Assembly (NCBI GenBank): GCA_009760855.2
Contig: WPIO01000027.1
Coordinates: 2,392,001-2,456,000 of the forward strand
Direction of reading: 5' to 3'
DNA from: Cristatella mucedo
Lineage: Eukaryota; Bryozoa; Phylactolaemata; Cristatellidae
Length of the DNA: 64,000 nucleotides
The translations under genes were made by a program, and so were the position numbers. Below the pieces are notes generated by a model, which worked only from the letters and a program-made list of their open reading frames with translations, did not search any database and had not been told where the DNA came from. Below are positions 1 to 11,574 of the stretch, piece by piece (positions within the stretch are counted from its first letter, which is position 1; every line of letters begins with the position of its first letter).

Positions 1-40
1 GCTTTACATTTGCTGCAAAGGGAGAAATAAAGGAGCATAA
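1..40 (-). mobile_element. LINE-A tail remnant at the window edge
   Basis: GCTTTACATTTGCTGCAAAG is the reverse of the LINE-A end block (compare GCTTTACATCTGCTGCAAAG near 17801). It is cut by the window start. Confidence 0.4.
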
Positions 41-499
41 AAAAATACGCACGAAGGCTTGAATGGCACATTGTCAAGCAGCAACAAGTTAACTCTGGCG
101 TACTCAGCCCCGGCACAGGTCGTTTTGGCCTCGCGCTACCGGTGCTACCTACCTCTGTGGAGCGCGCCTCCTGAAGCAGCATCTCCTGGGCTAGGGTACG
201 CGTCTCTGCAAAGCGCGAGAACTGCTGCAGTGCTATGCACTCCTCGTCGCGGTGCATAACCGTCCACTTGTCCAGGCTCTTGCCATGTAGATCCTGGTAC
301 AAGCAAAAAGACAGGCCTCGATTATTGATCATTGCACGAGCGCCATGTGGCGGCGGTGGAGCGGGGATAAATAAGGAGGTGCGATCGCAGAGGGCAGCAG
401 GCATTTGCCTGCTGCCGTCGGTCCTGCATCGTCCCCCACTAGGCAGCAGCAGCGACAACGAAAGAGGACAGGCAGGCAGGCGTGCGGGCAGTCCCAAAA
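41..499. other. No recognisable gene
   Basis: Mixed composition with short overlapping frames that look like chance. Nothing recognised. Confidence 0.6.
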
Positions 500-775
500 G
501 CGTGAAACTCGCTGCCAATTTACATCACAACATCCCCTGGCTGGATGACGTTTAAAAGTGAGCTCAAATCCGACCTGTTTCCATCGCAGCTTTTTCTTCT
601 TCTATGCGACTTGTCCTCGTGTGCTTATGCTTGCTGAAATTGTGTCATTAACTAATTGACATGCTTCCTTCCCAGCACATGTGAAGTGCTGAGAAGGGGC
701 TTCGATTCTCTTACGGCGATACACACATTTTATAGTAAGATAATTATAATTAATATTATTATTGTTATTATTTGG
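500..775 (+). mobile_element. LINE-A 3' end, diverged
   Basis: TTTAAAAGTGAGCTCAAATC, a UTR with CTTGTCCTCGTGTGCTTATG, and the end GTGAAGTGCTGAGAAGGGGC followed by ATT repeats keep the LINE-A layout. Confidence 0.6.
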
Positions 776-2099
776 TAGCGCTGTGCGCTATCTCGTAGCA
801 CCTAGTCGATCAGTGATGGGCAACAAATACGTAAATCCTGAGCTAGTGGTCTTTCTTGCCACGAAGCATGCAGCTCACAACCTTGGTAGGACTAACGTTA
901 GCAACCACTTTGAGAGGCATATTGTTACCACATCTCACTGGTATGCCACAGCTTGTGCAGATTCCTACAGACTTCAACTAACTCCTACAGACTCATATGG
1001 CCCAAGCTCACACAAGCCAGCACGCGTGTGCACATAAACAAGCACACTAACACACACCTGTGTTTAGATGCAAGTGACTGGCAGCTACCATTCACAACAA
1101 GAAACAAAAATGGGGGTGGTCAAACTTCCTCCTTCCAAAGGTACCAGAAAGAAGGAACTGATGGCTACAGTCAAGATCCTGCAAGAATGATCACCAATCA
1201 CTGCTGCTGGTGGCGAGACCGTACTGGATGTTAATTTTTAGGTCACAGGGGGGCTGTGACTAATTACACAGCTGGCAGCACTCGGCCTTTTAGTGCCTCG
1301 ACAGACGGGCAGCCTGATGTAGCATTTCACAGCTTGCTGCTAGTTTCCTGCATAGCACACCAAGTATTCGCCTTGCCACACTACCAAACGCAGACGACGT
1401 GTCCAAAAGTCAGCAGTGAGATCACTGTTCCCTCGTGCCTTCAAGCCAACTGGCACTTCACGTCACTTCACCTGATAGCTGCTCTCAGTCGCCGAGAACC
1501 ATTTCGTTTATTTTCGCCTTCAGCAACTGAATACGGTTATTGTATATCCTTTACAGCTGATTTGCAAATATTTCAGTCAGCAATACAGCCCTACTGAAAA
1601 ATGGACTCTGGACGGATGGGAATATCTTTGAAAAATACCAGGGCATACTAGACAGTGTTGCAGTCGAGAGTTGCGAAACCACCGAAGCCATGCTCAAGGA
1701 AAGTGCACGTGCTTGCGCCCATGATTTAAAGTTCAATGTGCTCAAACGATCAAGTCAAAAGCTGCAAAGTGAGAGCAGAAGCAGTGTGCAACACGTGCTG
1801 GCAGGGATCATGTGAAATAAGCTCGGGGTGGCAAGTCCAGGTTAGATCAAGACAAGTTAGATCAGCAAGTGCCCTAGCTACCTTTGCAAACAACAACGAG
1901 AACCAACGTGCCGGTGCAGCAATAAATTGAATTCACAGCGAAGAGCTCATCTGCCTACCGATCGCTGCCGAGGCAGACAGAACGAGCACAATGTAGGCTA
2001 GACGAATGTCTCGGACCGGGCTGTGTGCATAAGCCGTACATGCAAGGGGACGCGGAAACCCAGGAGCAAAGCATACACACATGTTGCATGGTACCCGCG
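776..2099. other. No recognisable gene
   Basis: Short frames on both strands without known motifs. AT-rich start behind the LINE-A tail. Nothing else seen. Confidence 0.6.
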
Positions 2100-2215
2100 G
2101 AGAACTAAATCTCTATCTAGGCGAGTCACACGCTTCGGTGCTCGAGCCCGCGACCTCGATCGGCAAAGGTGTGCACCCTAGCCACTGGGCCAAACCAGGG
2201 TGCTAGGTGCAATCC
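2100..2215 (-). mobile_element. SINE-2
   Basis: On the plus strand, GAGAACTAAATCTCTATCTA (tail) is followed by GTGCTCGAGCCCGCGACCTC (B-box) and CACTGGGCCAAACCAGGGTG (head). Confidence 0.75.
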
Positions 2216-4964
2216 ACAACAAACAACCTGTGCGAAGGTAAAATGATGACGAATAATATACCGCACTATACATAGTCTATCTTCCCGAAAACTCATGGGT
2301 TTTCCTTTTATATTCTGGCCTGGTCTGCGGACCTCACTGCGATATATCGATACTTGTGGTCTTCTGCCCATGGATGTCACGATTGGCAATTGCCAAAGCA
2401 TGATTGATGCAGGTAGTTCCCTATCACTGAGAAGGAGCTCCTTTGGCAGCACTTTGATTTGTAGGCAGCTTTCTCTGTCTAGTGGTTGCACTTGCTCGCC
2501 AGATTTTTGTTTGAAGGAAATGCATTATGGCGCCACTCGTTCATGTACCGACAGCTATCGCAGCTTGCAGCAAGACTCTTGGCCGATCCTGACTGCCGAT
2601 GCTTTGTACACTGCTCTCTGTTCCGGTGAATCGTATCCCGAGTTGCCTCGCCACTGCAGCCAGCCTCTTCAGTTGACAGCAACCCTCTGACTTAACACAG
2701 CTTTAGCAGCCGTCGGAGGCTTAAAGTTTTTTGGCCCATGTGCATGCACACACGCCAGTGCAAGCACATACACGAGCGCCCGCACATGCGCAAACACCAC
2801 TGCCTGCATCGAACTGAACGTCAGCAAAGTCGCTCACCACGTTTGCATAGCCAAGCGAGGAGCAGCAATCACGGAGCAAAACAGATGTTTGATATTACCT
2901 TTGGTTAGGTCGCCTGGCATGCACCGACCAAGCAAGCTGAGACACGGTGAAATCAACAGAGAGTATCTCAGTGCTGAACACGGTAGTCACAGAAGCAATG
3001 TTTAACCGAGACCGGTATACGTGGATTTCATGCGGGCAAACATGGGGAAACGGTATTCACTTGCTGCTGCTGCTACAAACACGGTCGTTGGATCAGAAGA
3101 AGTGTCAGCAGAGCTTGATGGATGGTCTTGCAGTGCCACACAGGACAGCCTCAAGTGAGACGATTCCCTCTGCTGCTAAAGTATCAGTCCTGTGCTAACA
3201 GCTTTGGTCTCGGCTATAGACAAGTGTGCATAAACACGGGCCCAACGGCCGGAAAACGGGTCATGGCATTTGTTAAGCACTCTTTAGGTTGCCATCTTTG
3301 TATCAAGAGCCCTGCAGACCACTCGATTATGACTAGCAGCAATTCACCGGCAAAGGATCTCCCATTAGAAGAAGTATTCTAACCCGAGACACAGAACCCA
3401 CATTTAGTGATGCTAATAATGGATTTTTAGAAATGCTTGCTGCAGCCTAGCTAAACACGGGATGACAAGAGTGTAGCTGACTGGCCTAGGTGATATGCCT
3501 ATGGCGAGACCATGCATGCTAGCATACTTGCTACGTTATGAACCGCTGACTTGGCTATCCTAGTCATCGTAGAAGGAGGGAGGCCAGTGAGGCACATGCA
3601 AGCTGCACACGGCACAACCAAAGCCCAAAGTCCGGCTATATATAGCTAGTCTACGTCCTGTGGCTCCAAACCCAACCACTGGCACGCAAGGGCAGCAGCT
3701 GTAAGCTCGGTCAGCCACACAAGAGCAATGACCATTCCTCTGCGCTACAGTGGCAGCATCAGTGAACGGGCACTGCTGCTACTGCTGCTGCTGCTGAGTA
3801 GCACAGCATGCCCAGTCCTTGATGCCCGCAAACAGTCAAAGCCTGACACGAGCAAGACGGGCAGCTTAGCTAGTGCACAGGAATGGAGGCCGGGTGTGCG
3901 TGGGTGAGTCGATCGTGGCAGGAAGACCCGACTTGGCGCAAGGAAGGCCAGAGGCAGCCCAGTGAGCGCTGGCGGCGGTGGCTCCTGGAGGCAATGGCTC
4001 ACAGTGCTCCCGCATCCCAGCGTCAGCGCCATTGTGACGGACGCCTGCCAGAGCCGTCGACACTCCTACGAGCTGCTCTCAACCCCCTCCCCGACTGATC
4101 ATAGGTCATGCCGATGGAGTGGTGCAGACTACAGAAGTCGAATGGCAGCTGCCCCAAGCGCCTGCTGCCTGTTCTCAGCACCCGAGCATGAGTGACGATT
4201 GACGAATGGTACGGCAGGCTCGGCTTTTGCAGCAAGCATACGGCCCCCTTGACAGAACAGAACAGCAGCCCGAGTAAGGAGACGTGGCTGGTTTGATGGA
4301 AGCCGTTGCAGCTACCTGCCGTCCGGAGCACAAAACACAAGACTCATGAGCCAAGCACATCCAGCCTGCCTGTCGGCGGGTGGGGCGTGAGGTCAAACAC
4401 GTGTGCAGTGGCAGCGGCAACGTGGAAAAAGGACGATGCACCTGACGCCTCACAGTATCGGAAGAAGAAACAGGCCGGATACAAAAGCAGGCTAGGGCGG
4501 TGTCCGTGCCCCAGCCTGCCTGCATAGCAGAGGAGTGCAGAGTCACGTTGTGGATTACTGGCAAGTGCATCTACAGTCCGGTTTATGCTGCCAATTACCA
4601 TTACTTTCGACTTGCCAATTCAGCAATTTCTACAGCTAAACCACCAACATCTATAGGCCAGGTGACAACTCTATGGGCAAAACCGAGCCTGCCGACTATG
4701 ATATGCTGATCTTAGCATATTCTATGCTCATACTTCCAGCTTACCAATCGTAAACCAGTGGTCTTCTTACGGCCGTTCCCAGAAACAACAATACGAATAG
4801 CTGGCTCAAGGCACTTTACTATAGCTAGCTCACCAGTTACCGTCTTTAACATCATACAAGCCGGTGGAATGACTACCAAAGCCACACACTTGGTTTCAGG
4901 GGAAACAAGGCTTTCCATGCAGCTCCCTCTTTGTAACTCGACCAGTTCCATATAAGATTTGCAT
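2216..4964. other. No recognisable gene
   Basis: Only short unlinked frames. A small CTG run occurs at about 3773-3796. The strand-symmetric frames at 4712-4955 match nothing I recognise. Confidence 0.55.
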
Positions 4965-5100
4965 AATTAATGTTGTTAGTATCCTATTGCTATTAATTGA
5001 CTGCTAAATAAAATATTTTTATTTCACATAATTGCATTTAATGCTATAAAATGCTATGTTATGCTAAATGCAAAATGCTAAAATGCTATAAAAATTTATT
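4965..5100. repeat. A/T-rich low-complexity tract with ATGCTA motifs
   Basis: Short irregular repeats of AATGCTATAAA and ATGCTAAA over about 60 bases within a longer A/T-rich stretch. Confidence 0.6.
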
Positions 5101-5462
5101 TGACCACCAGAAGTGGAACTGGTTTTAATGTTTCTGGTAGACAGTAAATGCTGGCAGCCTCAAAACCAGCCAGCATGTTGGACTATATTTTCTATAATCC
5201 AATATTTACCGTCATCCAAACACTTCCTTGCGCACACATGGCACTCAGTAATCCTAAATAACCTTTTCTTCCTCAATAGTGTATAAACCCAACGCCTTAC
5301 AACATTGCTAGGGGAAAATGGTCACATCTGCCCGAGTTTTCCCTTTACAGAGGCAATACATTGCCAATTGCTTTTAGTTTAATTTTGAGAAGTAGCTCGT
5401 TCTCCGTTGCTATTGCAACGTGTGAGTGGGCCTATATGCCTTCAATTTTTGTCACAATCTGC

Positions 5463-5504
<42 letters not shown>

Positions 5505-6370
5505 TTCTATAAAATATGGTGCATCCTGGGAATCAAAACAAATCTCAAACATTAAAGTCTTCTACCAAATATAAAGGCCAAGACATACCAAAGGGTAGTA
5601 TTAACATTAGGGCAAGCAATAAATGTTGTGAATTGCGCACACTACCACTCTAGTTACCCTGCCAGACATGAAAACAGTGAAAGATACTTGTTTGGCAACT
5701 TCTAGTGGGTTTGAAAACAGTTGTGGTTTTTGGAGGATATTTTTTAACACCCCTATCAGAGTGCGGCGAAGTAAGAATTCTCGGAAATGCCAAGTATCCT
5801 CTCAAAAATGACAAGGTTTGAGACATTCAGCTTGCGCAGACATAGACGTGGGCTAGACCAGCTTTGAGATAGAACTCGATGGTGCATTTAGAGCAAGAGA
5901 CTAGCCAAGTAAGTTTCCTGATAATTAAAAAAAAAGCATAGAACCGTTTATTAAAACTACTCTAGAAGTCTTAGCAGACAGCTAAGTCGTCAAAACCAAG
6001 GTGATTCCAGTGTATTATTAAGTTGCCACTGTGATTATGAGAAGATAGTTTAACTTAGTAAATACATTGAGCAACTGAGCTAAGACAGCAAGTAATATAA
6101 AAAAGTATTTAATTCCTTTTTATTAGAAAGGCTTCCGGGTGGATTTTTATTTCTACTGAAACGTCGACATTTATGCATAGTTTCGAACCATAACCACGAT
6201 TAAGGCTATGCGCACTCAAAGCAGCAAACTCATGATCATTGCTGAGAAAACACGTTTGTTAATGTACATTTTTGAATGACAGATACTTGGTGAATCCAAT
6301 AAATCTTGATTCGAAGTGCTTATATGTTGCTACAAAATAATGCTTCAAAAATGTCGACCGTATAGGAAAC
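5101..6370. other. A/T-rich, no gene seen apart from a (TA)n tract
   Basis: Almost free of long frames, with many in-frame stops. The only structured part is the (TA)n tract. Confidence 0.65.
5462..5502. repeat. (TA)n microsatellite
   Basis: About 20 TA units. Confidence 0.95.
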
Positions 6371-6510
6371 TGAGCCGTGACGGCTTACTAGGTAAGACGG
6401 TTGGTTGCTTTTCACGACCTTGGTCGCGAGGTCATGGGTTCGAATCCTGTACTGATTGCCGTACAGGCTCTTCTGTTGCTATATAAAAGAGGCTGTTAAA
6501 TCAGCTAGTA
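6371..6510 (+). mobile_element. SINE-1, diverged, shortened
   Basis: TGAGCCGTGACGGCTTACTA head, B-box GGTTCGAATCC, and tail GGCTGTTAAATCAGCTAGTA. The spacer is about 25 bp shorter than in other copies. It lies about 290 bp left of the basonuclin exon. Confidence 0.75.
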
Positions 6511-6796
6511 TTTTTTTCTACATAAACCAAGCTGGAAAAACCTGGTCATTTTGAAAACTTATGCTCATGGTAAAAAAGTCACCGGTAGCATGAACGATAT
6601 GTTAGAAATAGGGCTAACTCGTACAAATAGTGCGTTTTGGCAAAATTTCGTTGGCCAGCAGTACACAAAAAGCTGAAATATTTGAGGCTGCACCTTGATC
6701 CGCCCTGTGTTGTGTTCTGCACCGGATATGATTCGGGTTCTCACGGCAAAGAAAGAGTCACAGCCGCGGCAGCCCCCAACAGCCCCAACAGCATAC

Positions 6797-7182
6797 CTGT
6801 AGAACGTAGCCTCGAATATAGTCTTCGTACGACCAGCCCAGGTCATGCAGAACTCGCAGTGTGACCACTGCAGCCTCGGCGGCAGCAGTGGCGGTCACCG
6901 ACGGTGACGACGACGAACCGCCATCACCGGCTTTCGGGTCGTCACAGGTAGTGGTGGCCCCCAGTGAGGCCGCACTCGCGGCCGCAGTCGAGGCGGCCAG
7001 CGCACCGAGCAGCCGGTCCAGCAGTATTTTCAGACGAATCGGTACTGCCTGCGACCCGTAGAGCACCAGGCTGGCCACGTCAAATACGGCACTCGCGCTG
7101 ACGGGCTCCACCACGTTGAGGCACATCTGCGGCAGGCCGTATGCTCCCGACAGGCCACAGCCGCTCGTCAGCTTGTCGAGCA
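6797..7182 (-). CDS. bnc: Basonuclin-family protein, internal exon (conserved N-terminal domain)
   Basis: Basonuclins are nuclear C2H2 zinc-finger proteins (vertebrate BNC1/BNC2, related to insect disco). This exon encodes the conserved domain that precedes the fingers. Read on the minus strand it begins after acceptor ..GCCGTTTCAG with two bases of a split codon, then LDKL. It continues through a segment containing VFDVASLVLYGSQAVPIRLK and ILLDRLLGAL, and ends in LHDLGWSYEDYIRGYVLQ before donor GTATGC. The vertebrate counterpart has the same order: LDKL, [41 protein letters not shown]. The exon is 386 nt, enters after the first base of a codon and leaves at a codon boundary. About 44 Ala/Ser/Thr/Gly/Asp-rich residues (about 6866-6997) are inserted between ILLDRLLGAL and the LHDLGW part; vertebrates have only a few residues there. 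No finger exon is visible on the minus strand to the left, so those exons should lie outside the window. The Cys-rich exon expected just upstream was not located. Family assignment is from remembered homology. Confidence 0.85.
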
Positions 7183-7289
7183 CTGAAACGGCATAGAAGA
7201 AGCGTGCACGGCCTGGAAGAATGGCGCTGTCTGAGCTTCGCCCTTCACGTGCCCAACCGACCCTCTCTATACAGACGAGTGCGATCACA

Positions 7290-7385
7290 ATATAGTTGGG
7301 ATGGGTCAGCTATTAGGATGCTTGCCTTTCGTAAGAGGCCCCCAGGTTCAACTCTCAAAACCAACGTGATAAATCCTTTTTTGTC
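7290..7385 (+). repeat. tRNA-like fragment next to the basonuclin exon
   Basis: GGGTCAGCTATTAGGATGC resembles an A-box region, and CAGGTTCAACTCTC a B-box, with about tRNA spacing. No clean cloverleaf is visible, so it is more likely a SINE or pseudo-tRNA remnant than a working tRNA gene. Confidence 0.3.
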
Positions 7386-7390
7386 GAAGC

Positions 7391-8094
7391 ACTGCAAATG
7401 CTGTACGTAGTGCTCCATCTGTATAGGCCATACATACATTAGGAGCCTATACATCGTTGGATCGGCCTTATTGAAATTCTCTATTATGATGGATTAGCAT
7501 GCTACGCACATATATAAAAGCTTTACCCCTTAGCTAACTAAACTGGAAAAAAGAAACTGTAGCTTTAACAAAAGTATACGTCATTAATTTCACTATTAGT
7601 GTCCATCAAAAAAGCAGCATGCACAGGAATGCTTGACTGCTATCACTCAAAAAATCTGAGTTGATATGACTCTTGCCCCTGTTTCGGAGGTCGTAGGTTC
7701 CATTCCCAAGGACGGCAGGAAATTTAATTACTTTTCCTTCTTTCTTTCTCGTCCTTCTTTGGCGGCAATACCCTTTCGGGATATCTAGAGCTAAGTCATC
7801 TGGCTGATGGTCGAGCTACATATGTTTATGGGGGTTAAGCTTGGCCCTGTGGGCACCTGTGCAAGACTTTTTGCCATCACATAACCAGGTTTTTAGAATT
7901 AGAGATCAGGAACCAGGTGTCTCGAATACCAGTGAAGTTAGCCTTTTGGATACACAAAGGTTTTTCCTACCACTTTGCCATGCACATATATTGAAGCACA
8001 CCTGGCATCTCCAGGTGCATTGAGGGTGAGGCATGAAGCTGCATGACACCTTCATACTATCGCTACGTGGACAGCAGTATGTGCCTTTGCAATA
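7391..8094. other. No gene; weak tRNA-like B-box at about 7690
   Basis: AGGTCGTAGGTTCCATTCCC resembles a SINE B-box but the rest is not recognisable. Confidence 0.5.
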
Positions 8095-8165
8095 AAAAGT
8101 CTAAGAGCCGAGAAAAAGATTCTCTGAGGGCGCTTTATCAAGTGTATTATTATTATTAGCTAATA
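8095..8165 (+). mobile_element. LINE-A 3' tail, short
   Basis: AAAGATTCTCTGAGGGCGCT and TTATCAAGTGTATTATTATT are the last bases of the family. Confidence 0.55.
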
Positions 8166-8270
8166 TTTTTCTCCAACATTTTTATAAGTTGAATGATCAC
8201 AAAATGAAAGGGTGTATACTTATATAGATAGCATCACGTCAATTCAGAATGTCACCAGCACACTTTATGC

Positions 8271-8395
8271 ACTGGTTTGGCCCAGGGGTAGGGTGCTCGC
8301 CTTTGACGACCGATGCCATAGGCTCGAGCTCTGTAGCACATGTGAAGCACCTGGATAGTCCTTGTAGGGTGCTATACAAATGAACTATATATATG
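8271..8395 (+). mobile_element. SINE-2
   Basis: ACTGGTTTGGCCCAGGGGTA head, degenerate B-box AGGCTCGAGCTC, and tail CACATGTGAAGCACCTGGAT ending GGGTGCTATACAAATGAAC. A (GT)n tract follows. Confidence 0.75.
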
Positions 8396-8400
8396 TTTGC

Positions 8401-8402
<2 letters not shown>

Positions 8403-8433
<31 letters not shown>
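8403..8433. repeat. (GT)n microsatellite
   Basis: About 15 GT units directly behind the SINE-2 at 8271. Confidence 0.95.
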
Positions 8434-8436
<3 letters not shown>

Positions 8437-8500
8437 ACATATGTGTAAACTTTATATAAGCCTTTGAGGCATGAGCATGTGTGCATTATTAATGCCAAGG

Positions 8501-8668
8501 GAGCCGTGATGGCACACTAGGTAAGGTGGTTGCTTTCACGAACTCGGTCCCGAGGTCGTGTGTTCGATTCCTGCAGTGGGCGATTCTTTATCGCCACTGC
8601 AAGCGGTTGTGATAGCCAAAAAGACTCTTCTGTCGCTATACAAAAGAGGCTGTTTAATCAGCTAGGAT
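8501..8668 (+). mobile_element. SINE-1, near full length
   Basis: Starts GAGCCGTGATGGCACACTAG, has the B-box form TGTTCGATTCC, the spacer GCGATTCTTTATCGCCACTG and the tail GGCTGTTTAATCAGCTAGGA. High similarity to the copy at 59466. Confidence 0.85.
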
Positions 8669-8689
8669 TTAGTTATTTATTTAATGTGC

Positions 8690-8790
8690 TATTAGCGACC
8701 AAGGCCGTGGGTTCGAGTGCTGCAGCAGGCATCTGGATGATTTCCACTAAGGCTCTTCCCTGCTAAGGGTCTTCTCGGCTAAGGCTCATC
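8690..8790 (+). mobile_element. SINE-1 fragment, diverged
   Basis: GCGACCAAGGCCGTGGGTTC with the B-box variant GGTTCGAGTGC, followed by CACTAAGGCTCTTCC, resembles the second half of SINE-1 directly behind the copy at 8501. Confidence 0.5.
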
Positions 8791-10129
8791 CGAATACACA
8801 GGGCTTCTGATTTAGCCGAACTTTACTATATTATTAGGGTACTGCTGTGCATGTCAAGGCTCCAAGTCATAACCACCAGGCTTGCACTCAGCCAAGACAG
8901 CATGCAACTCAGAGATGCCACAAATCCAAAAGTGATGTTTGTCTTTGAAGATCCTACGTCTTGGGACAGTTCTGCAACAACCTTTCAAAGTCGTCCACAC
9001 CATCAGGCGCCCGGTGATTATGCTCTAGCCCATGCCACGCGATGGCATCAAAGTAGCAGATCAGTGTGCTGTAACAAGGCAGCTTGCCCTATATACAGTG
9101 ATCTTGCAAACGCCTCGACAGCAAGTCGCCAGCCAGAAAGGTAGAAATGTGGAGCTCTAGCAACAAACAATACCTGCTAAGTAGCTGCCGGTCTATGATA
9201 CCTGTCAGCTAGTCACACACGTGCTAATGTGGCTCGTGAGGTATGCTAATTTACGAACACCTTGAACATCGATGTCACCAGCAACCTGAATGACTGCACT
9301 ACTGATGAATGCATGAGAAAGGAAGCCGGCTGGACCAATTCGGCAGCTTCCCCACAGCATGGTGACTAATTAAATTAAGAGCGATATAAACACTACATTT
9401 TCTTCTCAGCCATCTCTTCGTTCCTCCCTCCCATTGACCCAGCCCCTACTCCAATGTCTGCTATCGCCCCCAGGAAATGTGCTGTCACAGGTAGAGACTG
9501 ACTTGCCATTTCCTGAAGTAAGAAACTACTGGCCAGCTGCCAAGTATCGAGGGGGCTAGTCCAGTGAGACAATCATCTGTTGAGGCTCTTGGTCCACGGC
9601 AATATTGCACAAGTACTCTGCCTTGAGACACATGATAACCCTCATCATACAACTGTATTTGGAAATAAAATTCTATCAGTAGACTGTGGTCTAACATAAG
9701 GTTGCAACTATGCAGTGCGAAGAAGCACGTGTCTATGAGACGACCGGAAAAGAATCAAAGTACTGCAACAAAAGGCGGAAGGTTCCGTGCTTGCTAGCTC
9801 GGCACAGCTTGCATACTCATTCACAGCCAATCAACTTGTCAGAGGACAACAGTTCAACAGCTGAACAACTGGCACAGCTGCTGGCAGCAAGCCCTGATCG
9901 GTCTGGACTGTAGCATTGTCTCGGTGCTGCTTCCAAGGGCAACGGGAGGGGGGTCTGAGAAACAGCAGCCATCTTGTATGTACTCTGACTACTGAAAACA
10001 GCCAACTCCTCATGACAGACATCCAATAGAAGCATGCAGAGGCTAGGGCGATCTCGCTGTCGAAGCCCGACAAGGCATCTATGCCACAATGGTATCCGCA
10101 CAATCGAGTCAAGGTTGCACGCACTTATC
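8791..10129. other. No recognisable gene
   Basis: Short frames only, including overlapping minus-strand frames at 9817-10124 without known motifs. Confidence 0.55.
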
Positions 10130-10870
10130 GTCCCCCCCTCGAATTATGTGCCTACCCCTCCCACAATATGTATGTGGTTCCCGGCACCCCACCCCCTCGA
10201 GTATGTGCAGCGGCGCCAGTCCCACCAGAGCATTTGCAGCCACCAGCCCTAGAGCACGGTTCACCATTTGCCGATAAGCAGCAGCTCACCCCCCAAGCCC
10301 CAAAGGGTGTGCACAGCCACCACCGCGACCACCCACCCCATCCCCCCCAAAGAATATGCAGACTCCCTCCTCTGCAGCCCCAGAGGATTTGCAGTCACCC
10401 CTTATGTGCTTGTGCATGCTGACCCTATGCATGTCACCCCTAACCATGTTATTCGTGTTGATTATCAAGCATGATACCACACTCACCATTTGATCGTGTT
10501 TCCTTTGCAGCAAATGTGAAGCGCCTCGAAAGAGATTTGAGTTCTCCGAGGGCCCTTTATCAAGTGTATTATTATTATTATCATTATCATTACCCCCCTT
10601 CCCTAGCCCCAGAGATGCGAAGCTGCCTTTCATGCGAGCCCTCGAGTATGTGCAGCTGCCACCCCAACCCCCGACCCCTTAGAGAATGTGCTACCATCCC
10701 GTAAGCCTCACAAGATGTGCAGCCACCTGCCGAGCCCCCCCCCCCCACTTCTCCTGTATGCAGCTGCTCCTCACACGAGCACCAACTCACTTTGCACGTG
10801 CGCAGTCTCCCAGCACCAGAATTATGTACAGGCACAGCCAGCCCAGTATGCAGTATGCATTGCACGAGGA
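10130..10870. repeat. Field of degenerate short repeats, core (A/G)TATGTGCAGC + CCACCCC
   Basis: At irregular steps of 25-45 bases the plus strand repeats an A/G-rich start, then a TATGTGCAGC-like core, then a C-rich stretch (for example CGAGTATGTGCAGC near 10198 and 10643, AGAATATGCAG near 10352, AAGATGTGCAGCCACC near 10711). A LINE-A tail at 10405-10590 interrupts it. Several overlapping Pro/Cys/His-rich reading frames here are by-products. Confidence 0.6.
10405..10590 (+). mobile_element. LINE-A 3' UTR tail
   Basis: GCTGACCCTATGCATGTCAC, CATTTGATCGTGTTTCCTTT, AAATGTGAAGCGCCTCGAAA and CCCTTTATCAAGTG with ATT repeats. It interrupts the degenerate repeat field at 10130-10870. Confidence 0.75.
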
Positions 10871-11326
10871 ACGATCGCGGAGTCAGCAAAGCATGGGGAT
10901 CGGCCGAGTGCGTGTTCCTTGGTGCCGAGGGCTCTACATAGGACGGCAGCTTGTCATGCACTCACTACGGGCACGAGAGGCAGCGAGGGGGGCACAGCAG
11001 CAGCAGCAGCAGCTAACTAGCCGGCCACCGGTCACTTGGCTAGTGCACGTGGCCGGAGGCACCAGTAATGGCACGTTGCTGCCTTTGAGCTGACCCCCTC
11101 CCCCTCCTTCTCCCCTGGATGCCGCCTCTACTCCACACCACTCAGCAGTAGCAGCAGGCCCTGCCCATTGGAAGGCCTTCTGAGAAGCAGAGGATGACAG
11201 GGCATAGCCCGAGGGAGCAGGCACTCTCTTTCGGTCCACCGATAGGCCAGCTCACAGGGACCCTCTTGTGGCTCAGAGTCGGGACACAAAATTGCACTCG
11301 GCATCTGCTTGCCAATCGAGTTAGCG
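10871..11326. other. No gene; (CAG)n run at about 10996-11013
   Basis: GC-rich sequence with a short CAG run. Frames here are Cys or Gln runs from the triplet repeat. Confidence 0.55.
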
Positions 11327-11574
11327 GGATCTGAGCCGGCTGGTAGTCAAAAGCACGCACAGACAGACAGACACACACACATGCACACAGCGACAGGCAC
11401 GTGCAGTGCACTCGCTCACATGCCGGCCCTCTCATTTCGTGCAGCTAGCTGGATCTGAGCCGGCTGGTAGTCAAAAGCACGCACAGACAGACAGACACAC
11501 ACACATGCACACAGCGACAGGCACGTGCAGTGCACTCGCTCACATGCCGGCCCTCTCATTTCGTGCAGCTAGCT
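11327..11574. repeat. Perfect tandem duplication, 2 x 124 bp
   Basis: Copy 1 is 11327-11450 and copy 2 is 11451-11574. They are identical base for base by eye, including an internal ACAGACAGACAG/ACACACAC tract. Perfect identity points to a very recent event or an assembly duplication. Confidence 0.9.

Noticed and set aside
6371-6510. Possible functional tRNA gene
   Set aside because: It has A- and B-box-like sequence but no clean acceptor stem, and the SINE-1 tail follows.
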